NCBI GenBank assembly: GCA_963790075.1
Contig: CAWBNG010000009.1
Span: 62,001 to 126,000, forward strand
DNA: 64,000 nucleotides
Direction of reading: 5' to 3'
From: CAYOUV01 sp963790075
GTDB taxonomy: Bacteria > Chloroflexota > Anaerolineae > Anaerolineales > Villigracilaceae
Shown here: positions 1 to 8,237 of the stretch, one piece after another
Layout of the letters: each line of letters starts with the position of its first letter
Position numbering within the stretch: the stretch's first letter is position 1
Program-made: the position numbers and the translations under genes
The notes under the pieces: generated by a model
The model's database searches: none
What the model saw: the letters and a program-made list of their open reading frames with translations, nothing else
Told to the model about the DNA's origin: nothing

Positions 1-27
1 AGTGGACAGGTTAATAAAAATAACTCA

Positions 28-76
28 TTCGAGAGATGGATATTTATGGATATTTCTCGAAAAAACATTGTATAAT
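28..76 (+). promoter_or_regulatory. Imperfect palindrome and -10-like box before the first gene
   Basis: TTCGAGAGAT at 28-37 and ATTTCTCGAA at 52-61 form an inverted repeat with one mismatch. Between the arms ATGGATATTT is repeated twice in tandem. TATAAT lies at 71-76, about 45 bases before the start codon at 121, and a strong ribosome binding site (GGAGGAG) precedes that start. I see no good -35 box at the expected distance, so the palindrome may be an operator or activator site. This is inference from position only. Confidence 0.35.
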
Positions 77-120
77 GACTATTATTGTCTTATTCGGGCT
101 AATTCTCTAAGGAGGAGAAA

Positions 121-1686
121 ATGAGCGAATTGTCGAATACTAAGTTGACCAATTTCCTAACGTCTCGTCAATTCATCTTTGTGCTCCTTGGTGTATTTGT
201 CGTATTGATTCTCCTCTACCTTGGGGGATTTTCTATTTTACCAACCCCAATCATGATGGAGTATCAAAATAGGAATTGCCAGGCAGTCATAAACCTTGGT
301 AGCATTTATACCAAATTTTATCCATCACACTTAATTGAAGAAAACACCTCAAATGCTGTGCAGGAGTGTGCAATTTACACATTGGCGAGAAAAGAGGAGG
401 CTGACAAGTCTTGGCAGGATTCTAATAATGCCTTCTTGGTGTATTCATTGACTTATCCGGCTGGTTTGTTTGTAAATGAAGTACACGAACACAACGGAGT
501 AGTTCTAACTGGCCTAGCTGGAGATGAAATCGATCAAAAGATGTTTTCAGAAGCCGAAATGAATTTGAAAATTGTATTAGAAAAATTTGGAGATACAACT
601 GCGGCTGCTGGTGCGAAAACCCAAATGTTAAAACTTTACCAAACATGGGGTTCCGACCTGCGTGAATCAGGTAATTTTGCCGATTCAATAATAATTTTTA
701 CAAGATTCAAAAGCTGGGCGAATAGCATAAACAATTCTCAAGATGCGAGGAATGCTCAACTTGAAATTGCCAACACCAATCTAACTTGGGCTTTGGTTTT
801 ACAATCGAGTGAACAATTTAAAGAAGCTAAATCTAAACTGGATGATGTAATTAATTCCGATCCAAATCCATCAGATAATTCTGGTCCGGCTGCGCAAGCA
901 AAAGACGGTCTAGTAGAGCTCTATAATCAGTGGGGAGATTATTTAATCAAAGGAGAAGATTTTGCTGGAGCAATAGATAGGTATAAAACGGCAATATCGT
1001 TAAACGCGACAAACAACTCTACTAATACAACTGATAAGATCGCAAGCGGATATCAAAAGTGGGCGATCGACCTGAGTAATAAAGAAGAATTTATTAGTGC
1101 ATTGAATCAGATTGAGTTAGCAAAAGAAAATGCTGTGAGTGATGAAATTAAAAAATTGATTAATGATACGCAAGCGAAAATTATTACTGATTTCTCAAAT
1201 TCTGATGGAGATCAGGCTCAAAAAGCGATGGCTGACGCAAAGATAATTGTATGTGAACAACATATCCAGCCCGATTTGCCAATATTTGGTCTGGATAATC
1301 AAAAAATTCTCCTAGGCATTTACGGTGTTGAAGCCGATCTTCCAGAAGATGTGGCGGCAAATACACCTGGGTCTCTGCATTATATTGCTTGCGTCGAAGA
1401 GGGTTCTAAAGTAATTGGATCACAACAATACCCAGTTGCTTCCGGGGTCTTCAATTCTAGCGCAGGTCCTGGAACGGTTGTGGCCACTTATTATCGAATT
1501 CGATATGATTGGAAGGTTATACTTAGGGATATCAAGACAGGAGATGAATATTTAAATACTACAATTATTGGAGGGGCTCCACCTTCACTTTCTATTGACC
1601 AAATTGATCTAAACACTATTATTTATTATGGTTCGAAGCCAGATGTTTCTGACTTGGTAAAATGGTATCAATCAGTGCTTCAGTAG
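121..1686 (+). CDS. TPR-like repeat protein with one N-terminal membrane anchor
   Basis: This 521-residue protein is not one I recognise by name. Residues about 17-40 form a single hydrophobic segment after a short polar N-terminus, so it is probably anchored in the membrane with the rest outside. Residues about 135-350 contain helical repeats of TPR type: several units carry a YxxWGxxL-like helix followed by a helix ending in A-x-x-x-Y/F, as in the segments around residues 170-205, 265-295 and 310-330. The last 150 residues have no repeats and look like a beta-rich domain. The start is supported by GGAGGAG six bases upstream. A hairpin terminator follows. The gene is AT-rich compared with the region after 2.7 kb. 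A scaffolding or binding role is likely, but no substrate can be named. Confidence 0.75.
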   Translation: MSELSNTKLTNFLTSRQFIFVLLGVFVVLILLYLGGFSILPTPIMMEYQNRNCQAVINLGSIYTKFYPSHLIEENTSNAVQECAIYTLARKEEADKSWQDSNNAFLVYSLTYPAGLFVNEVHEHNGVVLTGLAGDEIDQKMFSEAEMNLKIVLEKFGDTTAAAGAKTQMLKLYQTWGSDLRESGNFADSIIIFTRFKSWANSINNSQDARNAQLEIANTNLTWALVLQSSEQFKEAKSKLDDVINSDPNPSDNSGPAAQAKDGLVELYNQWGDYLIKGEDFAGAIDRYKTAISLNATNNSTNTTDKIASGYQKWAIDLSNKEEFISALNQIELAKENAVSDEIKKLINDTQAKIITDFSNSDGDQAQKAMADAKIIVCEQHIQPDLPIFGLDNQKILLGIYGVEADLPEDVAANTPGSLHYIACVEEGSKVIGSQQYPVASGVFNSSAGPGTVVATYYRIRYDWKVILRDIKTGDEYLNTTIIGGAPPSLSIDQIDLNTIIYYGSKPDVSDLVKWYQSVLQ

Positions 1687-1697
1687 TTGAAAATTAT

Positions 1698-1740
1698 AGA
1701 ACAATACTTTTAGTAATATAGGAAGTGTTGTTCTGTTTTA
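1698..1740 (+). terminator. Intrinsic terminator after the TPR protein gene
   Basis: AGAACAATAC at 1698-1707 pairs with GTGTTGTTCT at 1725-1734, with one G-T pair, and is followed by GTTTTATT. Confidence 0.6.
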
Positions 1741-1756
1741 TTCACATAAATATAAT

Positions 1757-2560
1757 TTAATTAGGGAGGACCCAAATCCAGCTGTTTTCAAATTTGCAAC
1801 TGCCCTGCCCCGAATCTTGCCACCCTAAAAACCCGAAAATACCTTCTAGTCTCTGTTTACTGTAATCGTAAAATCGTCCTTGACGTTTTCCATTCAAATA
1901 TACAGTAAACTGTTCTCCTTGGGCAACTAAAACCATTTGATTGGTTGCCTTGTTTTTATTATCTAAATTGCTGGCAAATTTTGGACCAGTGATTCTGTTC
2001 TTGAAATATCCAAATTCATAGACATCAATAAAATATGCAGGCAATCCCGAAAGTCGATAAAAATATAACTGATATTGCCTTCCAAATTTAAGGTTTTCTT
2101 CCGACCGATATGCAGCACCACATATAATTATTCCTGATGCTTCCCAAGTTACATCGGATTTGAAGATAAAGTCAGTTACATTCAATTTGTTGTCTATCTC
2201 TTTGAATATTCCCCTATCCTGTTGGGCGCCTGACATATAAATTTCAACTGGGTCTTTCTGCTGCCACCCCAAATAACCATCTGCATAAGGGATATCTTCG
2301 CCAACAGCCACTTTGATTTCGGACAAAACTTCTGAGGCAATGGCAGTGGAGGTAAGTTCAATTTCTGGCGTTGCGGTCGGCAAGGGGGGCAGGGTTTTTG
2401 TAGGAAGGGCTGTGAATGTTGGGGGAGGTGTACTCGTTGGAGGTTGGGCTGTGATTGTTTCTGCGACCATGGTCGCTGTATCATCAAGGACAGATGAGCT
2501 TAGTTGACAACCACTTGTTAAAGCCAAAATTAATGAAAATATGATTGTGATTTTATTCAT
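1757..2560 (-). CDS. Lipoprotein with Thr/Pro-rich linker and C-terminal LamG-like domain
   Basis: The 267-residue product begins with a lipoprotein signal peptide ending in a lipobox (LTSGC, cysteine near residue 18). A linker of about 40 residues rich in Thr and Pro follows, a common way to hold a domain away from the membrane. The C-terminal 170 residues include a motif pattern typical of concanavalin-like or DUF1080-type folds: a YRLSGLPAYFIDVY strand region, then VAQGEQFTVYLNGKRQG, then a final GFLGWQDSGQGSCKFENSWIW segment. Such domains often bind glycans, but no active site is visible. GGGAG lies just upstream of the ATG. It is convergent with the TPR protein gene. The function is unknown. 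Confidence 0.7.
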   Translation of the reverse strand: MNKITIIFSLILALTSGCQLSSSVLDDTATMVAETITAQPPTSTPPPTFTALPTKTLPPLPTATPEIELTSTAIASEVLSEIKVAVGEDIPYADGYLGWQQKDPVEIYMSGAQQDRGIFKEIDNKLNVTDFIFKSDVTWEASGIIICGAAYRSEENLKFGRQYQLYFYRLSGLPAYFIDVYEFGYFKNRITGPKFASNLDNKNKATNQMVLVAQGEQFTVYLNGKRQGRFYDYSKQRLEGIFGFLGWQDSGQGSCKFENSWIWVLPN

Positions 2561-2649
2561 GGTTTCTCCCTAATAAAGTCATTAGACAAAACACATTATA
2601 GCCAATTTAGATACGATATACCTAATATTATCCCTTGATAAGGGATTCT

Positions 2650-2692
2650 AAATAAATTGCCAGGATCTTTATCAGGTCCTGGCAATTTATTT
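2650..2692. terminator. Long symmetric hairpin, usable on both strands
   Basis: A 16-base arm at 2650-2665 (AAATAAATTGCCAGGA) pairs perfectly with 2677-2692. A-rich and T-rich ends make it a bidirectional terminator. It directly abuts the stop of the RIO1-like kinase gene, for which it is the natural terminator. Confidence 0.75.
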
Positions 2693-3722
2693 ATCGCTCC
2701 TTCTGCTGCTTTTGCCACAGCTGCCGGTCTGCGGGGTCGTCGGCATCCAGATTTTGCGGATGAACCTCATGGCGGGTGCGATAACCATGCGCGGTCCACA
2801 AGTCGTTTGCCAGGGTGCGAGGATCCAACTGCAGGCCCTGGTGGATGAAATATTCACAGACACGCGTCACATCACGCCGGAAGATCAGGTAGGCATTGTT
2901 GTTGGCGCGCGGCGCGACCACCTGGGGGAAATCGATCAAGGTGATGGCCCCCTGCCAATACAGGATGTTGTAAGCCGACAGGTCGCCGTGGATGTGGCCA
3001 TTGGCCAGCATCAGCTCGATATTGTGCAGCACGCGCTCGAACAGGATTTTGGCTTCGCTCGCGTCCAGGCTGATCTCGTTCAGCGCCGGCGCGGGAGCCT
3101 CTGCCCCGCCGATGTAGTCCATCAGGATGGCGTTATTGGCCATCGTGTACGGCCGCGGCACGTCCGCCCCGGCGTCGTACAGGTCCTGCAGGGCGGTAAA
3201 CTCGTAGGCGATCCAGGATTGGTGCAGCAGCTGGCGCCCGTAACCGGTCTTCTTCTGCATGGCGTGCAGCATGCCGTCGTCTAAAATCTGTTTGCCCTCA
3301 TCGTCCAGGTCGTCGCGTCCCTCGCGGTAGAGATGGTCGTTGCGCAGGTTGCGCATTTCGCGTGGACGGTAGACCTTGGCCGCGACGTAAGCCGCCTCCG
3401 TCGCCGTCCCGCCGCGGCACTGGTAGACCGAGGCCTCCTTGCCACCCTTGACCCGGCGCAGCACGTCCGCGATCCACTGGTGTTCGTAGAAATCGCCCAG
3501 CGAATCCAGCAGCCAACCCTGCTCGAAGCGCGCCGCCTTGTAGGTGAACTGGAAGTTGGCGCGCGAGTCGTCCTGGGCCTGGATAAATTTGTGCGTGCGG
3601 CGGTCCAGCTGTTTGGGATGGCGCCCGAGCGGGCGCTGCCGCCGGGACCTGTCGATCAGGCGTTCGGTTTGTTCGTCGTTGTCCAGCTCGTCGAAGAGTT
3701 GGAGATAGTCGTCGGTATTCAT
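2691..3722 (-). CDS. RIO1-family atypical serine kinase/ATPase
   Basis: The 343-residue protein has the marks of the RIO1 kinase family. A glycine-rich loop variant reads GGKEASVYQC (about residues 90-100) and is followed by the ATP-binding lysine in AAKVYRP. The catalytic loop reads GDLSAYNILY and the metal-binding loop IDFPQVV near residues 240-265. RIO1 acts in ribosome maturation in archaea and eukaryotes; the bacterial members are much less studied, so the target here is unknown. The N-terminal 60 residues are acidic then basic and may be a tail outside the kinase fold. The ribosome binding site is weak (AAAAGG about 14 bases away). The gene is preceded by two hairpins with T-tracts facing its own direction and by a small ORF, which suggests attenuation (see the leader entry). 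Confidence 0.85.
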   Translation of the reverse strand: MNTDDYLQLFDELDNDEQTERLIDRSRRQRPLGRHPKQLDRRTHKFIQAQDDSRANFQFTYKAARFEQGWLLDSLGDFYEHQWIADVLRRVKGGKEASVYQCRGGTATEAAYVAAKVYRPREMRNLRNDHLYREGRDDLDDEGKQILDDGMLHAMQKKTGYGRQLLHQSWIAYEFTALQDLYDAGADVPRPYTMANNAILMDYIGGAEAPAPALNEISLDASEAKILFERVLHNIELMLANGHIHGDLSAYNILYWQGAITLIDFPQVVAPRANNNAYLIFRRDVTRVCEYFIHQGLQLDPRTLANDLWTAHGYRTRHEVHPQNLDADDPADRQLWQKQQKER

Positions 3723-3753
3723 TTTGTTTGTCTTAACCTTTTCGAATCAAAAA

Positions 3754-3986
3754 CCACAGGAGCGGATCCTGCGGTCAATTAGATTAAATAAAAACCGCAG
3801 GTGCGGCACACCTGCGGCAAAGAGCACCGTTATAGGACAGAGTTTGAGTTTATCCCAGGATTTTCCTGGCAGGAGGCGCGCTGAATAGGATCCGGATGGA
3901 GCATAAGCTGGCTTTCATAAAGTTATCGGGCCTCCTTTCGAAATGAATATGGGTCAAGTTTATCATCCTCTGCCCTACCCCGTCAA
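3754..3986 (-). promoter_or_regulatory. Leader with two tandem terminator-like hairpins before the RIO1-like kinase
   Basis: On the minus strand a promoter-like pair, TTGACG (3986-3981) and GATAAA (3964-3959) with 16 bp between them, is followed by a small ORF. Hairpin 1 at 3817-3795 has perfect 9-base arms (CCGCAGGTG/CACCTGCGG) and then TTTTTATTT. Hairpin 2 at 3774-3754 (CCGCAGGA/TCCTGTGG) is followed by TTTTTGATT. The second arm of hairpin 1 can also pair with the first arm of hairpin 2 (CCTGCGG with CCGCAGG), so alternative folds exist. Transcripts must cross both hairpins to reach the kinase start at 3722. I infer transcription attenuation. A double terminator for a short RNA is the alternative. 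Confidence 0.45.
3850..3918 (-). CDS. Possible 22-codon leader peptide
   Basis: An ATG at 3918 lies 12 bases after a near-perfect ribosome binding site (GAAAGGAGG, 3939-3931). It opens a frame of 22 codons ending in TAA. The peptide starts MKASLCSIRI and ends in ARKILG, and it matches nothing I know. Its position between a promoter-like sequence and two terminator-like hairpins is what one expects of a leader peptide. The frame is also part of a longer open stretch without support, so the call rests on the ribosome binding site and context. Confidence 0.35.
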   Translation of the reverse strand: MKASLCSIRILFSAPPARKILG

Positions 3987-4081
3987 GGTGACCGCACGCA
4001 ATGGAAAATAGCCCATTTTGGTAGTTTTCAGAAAGGCCGCTTTGTCCTACAATTGGAACAGCCAAAGAAAGGAGTAATAAA

Positions 4082-5089
4082 GTGAAACGCCTCTTATCCG
4101 TACTGATAGTCTTGATCCTTGCCGCCCTGGCCTGCAGCCTGCCGGGGATGGGCGTCACGCCCACCCCAGTTACGGGCGGGACCGTGCAGGGGGTGGTCTA
4201 CGCCGATTTGAACGGGAACGGCACGATCGAAAGCGGAGAAGGTCCGCTGGAGGGTGTGAACGTTAGCCTGAGCGGCTGCGGCCCGGCGCTCTCACAACTG
4301 ACCGGAGCCGACGGCGCTTTCCAGTTCAACGACCTGCCGGCCGGGAGCTGCCTGGTGCAGGTCGCCAAGGGCGGCTGGATCTTTTCAGGCTCGGTCCCCA
4401 GCCTGGGGTACCCGATCCCGGTCGCCTCCGACCCGAACCTGCCGACCGCCTTCAGCATCAACATGGCGCCGGTCTCGGATAACATCCCGACTGAGACGCC
4501 AGCCCTGCCGACTGACACCCCCGGTCCAACACTCACCCCCACCCCGTCCGTACCGATGGTCGCACCGCTCAACCAGGACGTCAACTGCCGCTTCGGTCCA
4601 ACCGTTAAGTACTCGGCGGACGATGCACTGCGGGTCGGCAACCAGGTCCCGATCACCGGCCGCACTTCCGACAGCAGTTGGTGGCAGATCGACGGGCCGC
4701 TCAATCCTGGCTACAAATGCTGGGTGGCGGCCAGCGTGACCCAGGCCACGGGAAATCTGGCTTCCGTACCGGTCGTCCCCGCTCCGGCCGCTTACGTGAC
4801 CGATGTAACCGTCAAGGCCAACCCTTCCTACAATGCTTGTGGCGGTCCGAATCCGACCGACTACAGTGGCACGATCACGACCAACGGACCGACCACGGTC
4901 AAATATCGCTGGGAGATCGGCGGGGATAAGTCCGCCAAACCCAACCCGGAGACGATTACATTCGACCAGGCGGACACTAAAAACGTTGGCGCGCCCGCCT
5001 TCAGCGCCGACTGCGGGAATTACTACATCATGCTGATCATCATCAGCCCCAACAGCATGTCAGCCAAAGACAACTACTCGATTCCCTAA
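4082..5089 (+). CDS. Lipoprotein with SdrD-B-like, SH3-like and C-terminal Ig-like domains
   Basis: The 335-residue protein starts at a GTG with AAAGGAG eight bases upstream and carries a lipoprotein signal (LAALACS, cysteine near residue 18). Residues about 38-110 look like an SdrD B-type or prealbumin-like domain: GVVYADLNGNGTIESGEGPLEGV is the usual entry, with a calcium-type DLNGNG loop. A short Thr/Pro linker follows. Residues about 155-215 resemble a bacterial SH3 domain (VNCRFGPTVKYSADDALRVG, then WWQIDGP, then CWVAAS). The last 90 residues form a cysteine-containing beta domain of Ig-like type. It is a secreted cell-surface protein of unknown partner. A decayed copy of its last domain lies at about 5.99-6.12 kb. 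Confidence 0.75.
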   Translation: MKRLLSVLIVLILAALACSLPGMGVTPTPVTGGTVQGVVYADLNGNGTIESGEGPLEGVNVSLSGCGPALSQLTGADGAFQFNDLPAGSCLVQVAKGGWIFSGSVPSLGYPIPVASDPNLPTAFSINMAPVSDNIPTETPALPTDTPGPTLTPTPSVPMVAPLNQDVNCRFGPTVKYSADDALRVGNQVPITGRTSDSSWWQIDGPLNPGYKCWVAASVTQATGNLASVPVVPAPAAYVTDVTVKANPSYNACGGPNPTDYSGTITTNGPTTVKYRWEIGGDKSAKPNPETITFDQADTKNVGAPAFSADCGNYYIMLIIISPNSMSAKDNYSIP

Positions 5090-5100
5090 CGTGTACACCC

Positions 5101-5139
5101 AAAAAAGCGCTGGCAGTTCAAGTCCGCCAGCGCTTTTTT
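5101..5139. terminator. Strong bidirectional terminator
   Basis: AAAAAAGCGCTGGC pairs with GCCAGCGCTTTTTT around a short loop. It serves the lipoprotein gene on its left and also faces the convergent gene on its right. Confidence 0.85.
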
Positions 5140-5166
5140 GATTCTCTGAATTCTTTCGATGTTTTT

Positions 5167-5856
5167 TTACTGTGTGAAGTTTATCGAGTTGAGAATGAAA
5201 TAGAAAATATCCTTACCCTGATTTGTCCAAGCATCTGGGCCATCTAAGGATGTATCGACCCAGGTTACTGTCCAAAAAACATGAGTTGAATCCGGCACAA
5301 AGGCAACTACCTGGCCTTTTATGGGTAACTTACCTGAACTGGTTGAACTTGTCTTTTCTGTGCCCGTGAAGTCAATCGCTCTCCCTTTGAATTCACCAAT
5401 AGTGACTTCGTAGGTATCGCTTTTATCATCAGCAAGGATTCCGAGAGGTGCGAATTTGTCCACCGTTGCGGTTATTAAGGTATTTAGAGCCCAGTCACTT
5501 TTGAAATCATCCGCATTTTTGTTAAGCATATGATAGAAGATCATTCCCCGGAACAATTTTGGCGATGCGTTGTCGGTAACAAGACAAACCCCATCTTTGA
5601 TATAAGATGAATACCCGGAGGGAATATAAATTGAGTACCCTCCACCCGGATCATCAACCGTCTCCCCTGCCGGTGTGGAGGTTGGCATCGGGGTTGGGGT
5701 TATTGTTGGCGTCGGCGTCAGTGTAGGTTTTGGGGTCAAGGTCGGGGTGTATGTTAATGTCGGAGTCGGTGTTGGTGCGGCAATGAGGTTTGTCACGCTG
5801 CAAGCCAGGCTGGTTAAAATAATAAAAACAACCAGAATGCCCGATGCTTTTTTCAT
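5167..5856 (-). CDS. Lipoprotein with (T/P)n spacer, unknown C-terminal domain
   Basis: The 229-residue product has a lipoprotein signal peptide (LTSLACS, cysteine near residue 19). Residues about 28-62 are a nearly pure Thr-Pro repeat spacer. The C-terminal 165 residues start with a VDDPGGGYSIYIPSGYS segment and end in a WTVTWVDTS...DIFYFILNSINF region. This is the layout of small secreted domains of PsbP/DUF1795 type that follow a signal peptide in many bacteria, but I cannot assign it with certainty. It was probably exported and tethered to the membrane. AAAGG lies upstream of the ATG. No operon partner is seen. Confidence 0.65.
   Translation of the reverse strand: MKKASGILVVFIILTSLACSVTNLIAAPTPTPTLTYTPTLTPKPTLTPTPTITPTPMPTSTPAGETVDDPGGGYSIYIPSGYSSYIKDGVCLVTDNASPKLFRGMIFYHMLNKNADDFKSDWALNTLITATVDKFAPLGILADDKSDTYEVTIGEFKGRAIDFTGTEKTSSTSSGKLPIKGQVVAFVPDSTHVFWTVTWVDTSLDGPDAWTNQGKDIFYFILNSINFTQ
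5660..5785. repeat. Low-complexity Thr-Pro coding repeat
   Basis: The DNA repeats GGGGTTGG/GGCGTCGG-like hexamers coding for alternating Thr and Pro on the minus strand. Such tracts vary in length between strains by slippage. The function is a flexible, often glycosylated spacer (known for the type, inferred here). Confidence 0.7.
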
Positions 5857-5992
5857 CTGTTTTTACCTTTCGTGGGAGGGGTGGCCTAGGCTGTAATGGG
5901 TAACCAGGCAACGCTCTGGCATGTGATATATCCCACAAAGTCATTATAGATTAGAGACAAGCAGAAATAAACCCATACAAGCCGGAATAGCT

Positions 5993-6123
5993 ATCAATTT
6001 TGATAAGGCGGACACCCGGACGATCAACTCCCCCGGGCTTTCAGTCTTGATTGTGGGAACCGCTACATCAAGCTGACCCCGACCGGCTACAACGGCAGCT
6101 TGGCTGGATACATTTTATTTTGA
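5993..6123 (+). pseudogene. Decayed copy of the C-terminal domain of the 4.1-kb lipoprotein
   Basis: Reading from 5993 gives INFDKADTRTINSPGLS, which lines up with ITFDQADTKNVGAPAFS near the end of the lipoprotein encoded at 4082-5089. After a one-base deletion near 6042 the homology continues in another frame as LDCGNRYIKL (compare ADCGNYYIML) and ends at a TGA at 6121. No start codon or upstream domains remain. The piece is therefore the tail of a former paralogue. The rest of 5857-6180 holds only the promoter region of the leftward lipoprotein gene and the ribosome binding site (AAGAAAGG) of the next gene. Confidence 0.7.
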
Positions 6124-6180
6124 TTCCTGCAACTTTTATCGTTTTTCTCCTGTATTGCTTATTAAGAAAGGAAAAAGCCA

Positions 6181-6711
6181 ATGTCTGACGTTTCTGCAAT
6201 TTTCGGTACTCTGCTCACGCTGGGGATCGCCTTCCCCGGCCTGTTGACCGCCCTGTGGCTCTTGTTCCCCGCGCTGGTTGAACGGGCCGCGGGACGCCTC
6301 GAGCAGACGCCCTGGTCGACCTTTTGGCTGGGACTCGGAGCCGTCTTCGCCCTGGCGATCCCCATCGTGGCCCTGATCGCGCTGCCCTTTGGCCCGGCCA
6401 AGTTTTTGGGCTGGACCTTGTTGGCTGTCTGCCTGGCCTTCTCCGGGCTTGGCGCTGCCGGCCTGGTTTCCCGGATCGGGAGCAGGCTCGAGGGTCGCTC
6501 GCATGGGCTGTCTCCGGCAGCGGCATTCGTCCGCGGGGCAATTGTGCTTGAACTGGCGGCGGTCTTCCCGTTGATCGGCTGGCTGATCGTCATCCCGCTG
6601 GCGCTGATCGTCTCGTTGGGCGCAACGCTGTTCGCCCTGCTGCGCTGGATGCCGCGCGCACAGGCTCAAGCTCCGGCTCCGACATCCGCCCCTTCCTCGC
6701 TGCAAGTCTGA
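6181..6711 (+). CDS. Small integral membrane protein, unknown function
   Basis: The 176-residue protein has about four hydrophobic helices: residues 5-30, 45-70, 75-100 and 120-160. The last 15 residues are a Pro/Ala/Ser tail. There is no recognisable motif. The stop lies only three bases before the start of the DUF1800 gene, so the two are surely co-transcribed and it may help anchor or export that product. AAAGGAAAAAGCC precedes the ATG. Codon use is GC-rich like its downstream neighbours, unlike the lipoproteins before it. Confidence 0.7.
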   Translation: MSDVSAIFGTLLTLGIAFPGLLTALWLLFPALVERAAGRLEQTPWSTFWLGLGAVFALAIPIVALIALPFGPAKFLGWTLLAVCLAFSGLGAAGLVSRIGSRLEGRSHGLSPAAAFVRGAIVLELAAVFPLIGWLIVIPLALIVSLGATLFALLRWMPRAQAQAPAPTSAPSSLQV

Positions 6712-6714
6712 CAC

Positions 6715-8208
6715 ATGCTCTCGCGACGTGATTTTTTGAAACTGGCCGGACTGGTGGCCGGCAGCGCCGTTCTGTCCTCCTGCGCTCCGCTTTATGACAG
6801 CCTGGCGCGCGCCGCCTCGCCCGCTGATCCCCGCCTTGCTGGCAGGCTGAATTCCGGCGATTTCGCGCTGCTCAACCGCCTGACCTTCGGTCCGCGCTTG
6901 GACGAACTGGCCCAGGTGGCCGAGATCGGCATCCGGGCCTGGATCGAGGAACAACTCGCATTTGAAAGCGTGGATGATTTCGCCTGTGATTTGCGTTTGC
7001 GTCAATTCAAGACGCTCGGGCTCTCAGCGCAGGAATTATACGATTTAAGCGACAAGCTCTTCGACAACCAGGATCGCCGGCGTGTGCCGGACGAGTTGCG
7101 CCAGGCAACGCTCGTGCGCCAGGTCTACTCGCGCCGCCAGCTGTACGAACGCCTGGTCGAGTTCTGGAGCGACCATTTCAATATCAGCGTTGAAAAGGGT
7201 GACTGTTTTTACCTTAAGACGGTCGACGACCGCGAAGTCATCCGCCCGCATGCCCTGGGTCGTTTTCACGATCTGGTCTGGGCTTCGGCACATTCAGCGG
7301 CCATGCTGGTTTATCTCGATAACCAGGCCAATCAGAAAGGCGCTCCCAACGAGAATTACGCCCGCGAGCTGCTCGAACTGCACACCCTGGGCGTGGACGG
7401 CGGCTATTCACAGCAAGATGTGATGGAAATGGCGCGCTGCCTGACAGGTTGGACGGTCAAGGAACATTTCTGGCACGGCCAATTCACCTTCAAGTCCGCC
7501 TTGCACGATGATGGGACCAAGCACGTGTTGGGATTGACGCTCGAGCCGGGCGGGCAGATGGAAGCCGAGTCGGTGCTCGAGCGATTGGCCGTGCATCCCA
7601 GCGCCGCGCTCTTTCTCAGCCGCAAGCTGGCTCAGCGTTTCGTCAGCGATGCGCCGCCCGAGGCCCTGGTCCAACGTGCCGCCCGGGCCTTCATCCAGAC
7701 CGGCGGGCAGATCCAGTCCGTGCTGCGCATCCTGCTACTGGATGGTGCCAGCCTGGCAAAACCCAAATTCAAACGACCGGTCGACTTTGTCGTCTCGGCC
7801 TTGCGCCTGCTGGAGGTCCGCACGGACGGCGGGCCGGCGTTGCAGGATTACTTCATACGTATGGGACAGCGTTACTTCGCCTGGCCCACGCCGGACGGTT
7901 ACCCGGATCGCTCCGAGGCCTGGCAGGGCAATCTGATGCCGCGCTGGCAGTTTGCACTCGACCTGGTTCTGGATGAGATCGAGGGCACGCGTCTCGACCT
8001 TCCAGGCTTGCTTGCGGCCAGCGGTGCTGCCGGGATCGAGAGTTTCCTGGATTGGCTCAGCCCGCGTTTGCTTGGCCAGTCCCTGGTTCCCGCCGACCGC
8101 GATCGGCTGGCAGCCGCTTTGCGGGCTGCCGGAGCCCTGGACTCGCCTGAAACGACCGGCGTGCTGGTGGCTGGCCTGCTGGCCTCGCCGGCTTTCCAGT
8201 GGCGTTAA
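6715..8208 (+). CDS. DUF1800 family Tat-exported protein
   Basis: The 497-residue protein begins with a twin-arginine signal (SRRDFLKLAG) that ends in a lipobox-like LSSCAP. It matches the DUF1800 family: an early LNRLTFGPR segment, a WSDHFNIS motif near residue 145, NENYARELLELHTLGVDGGYSQQDV near residues 205-230, LTGW, and a late WPTPDGYPDRSEAW block. The reaction is unknown for the family. These genes are nearly always beside a DUF1501 gene, as here, with 29 bp between them. That pairing suggests one exported complex. The protein is of usual length. Confidence 0.9.
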   Translation: MLSRRDFLKLAGLVAGSAVLSSCAPLYDSLARAASPADPRLAGRLNSGDFALLNRLTFGPRLDELAQVAEIGIRAWIEEQLAFESVDDFACDLRLRQFKTLGLSAQELYDLSDKLFDNQDRRRVPDELRQATLVRQVYSRRQLYERLVEFWSDHFNISVEKGDCFYLKTVDDREVIRPHALGRFHDLVWASAHSAAMLVYLDNQANQKGAPNENYARELLELHTLGVDGGYSQQDVMEMARCLTGWTVKEHFWHGQFTFKSALHDDGTKHVLGLTLEPGGQMEAESVLERLAVHPSAALFLSRKLAQRFVSDAPPEALVQRAARAFIQTGGQIQSVLRILLLDGASLAKPKFKRPVDFVVSALRLLEVRTDGGPALQDYFIRMGQRYFAWPTPDGYPDRSEAWQGNLMPRWQFALDLVLDEIEGTRLDLPGLLAASGAAGIESFLDWLSPRLLGQSLVPADRDRLAAALRAAGALDSPETTGVLVAGLLASPAFQWR

Positions 8209-8237
8209 TTTCAACCAGCTACCTTTAGGAGTATTGT

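Noticed and set aside
2712..3284. 190-codon open frame on the plus strand
   Set aside because: It is opposite the RIO1-like kinase gene, whose motifs are certain.
5660..5785. Tandem repeat as a possible origin or protein-binding array
   Set aside because: It is a Thr-Pro coding tract in frame with the lipoprotein gene.
6136..7005. 289-codon open frame on the minus strand, rich in Gln, Gly and Arg
   Set aside because: It is opposite the membrane protein and DUF1800 genes. The odd composition is the mirror of their codon bias.
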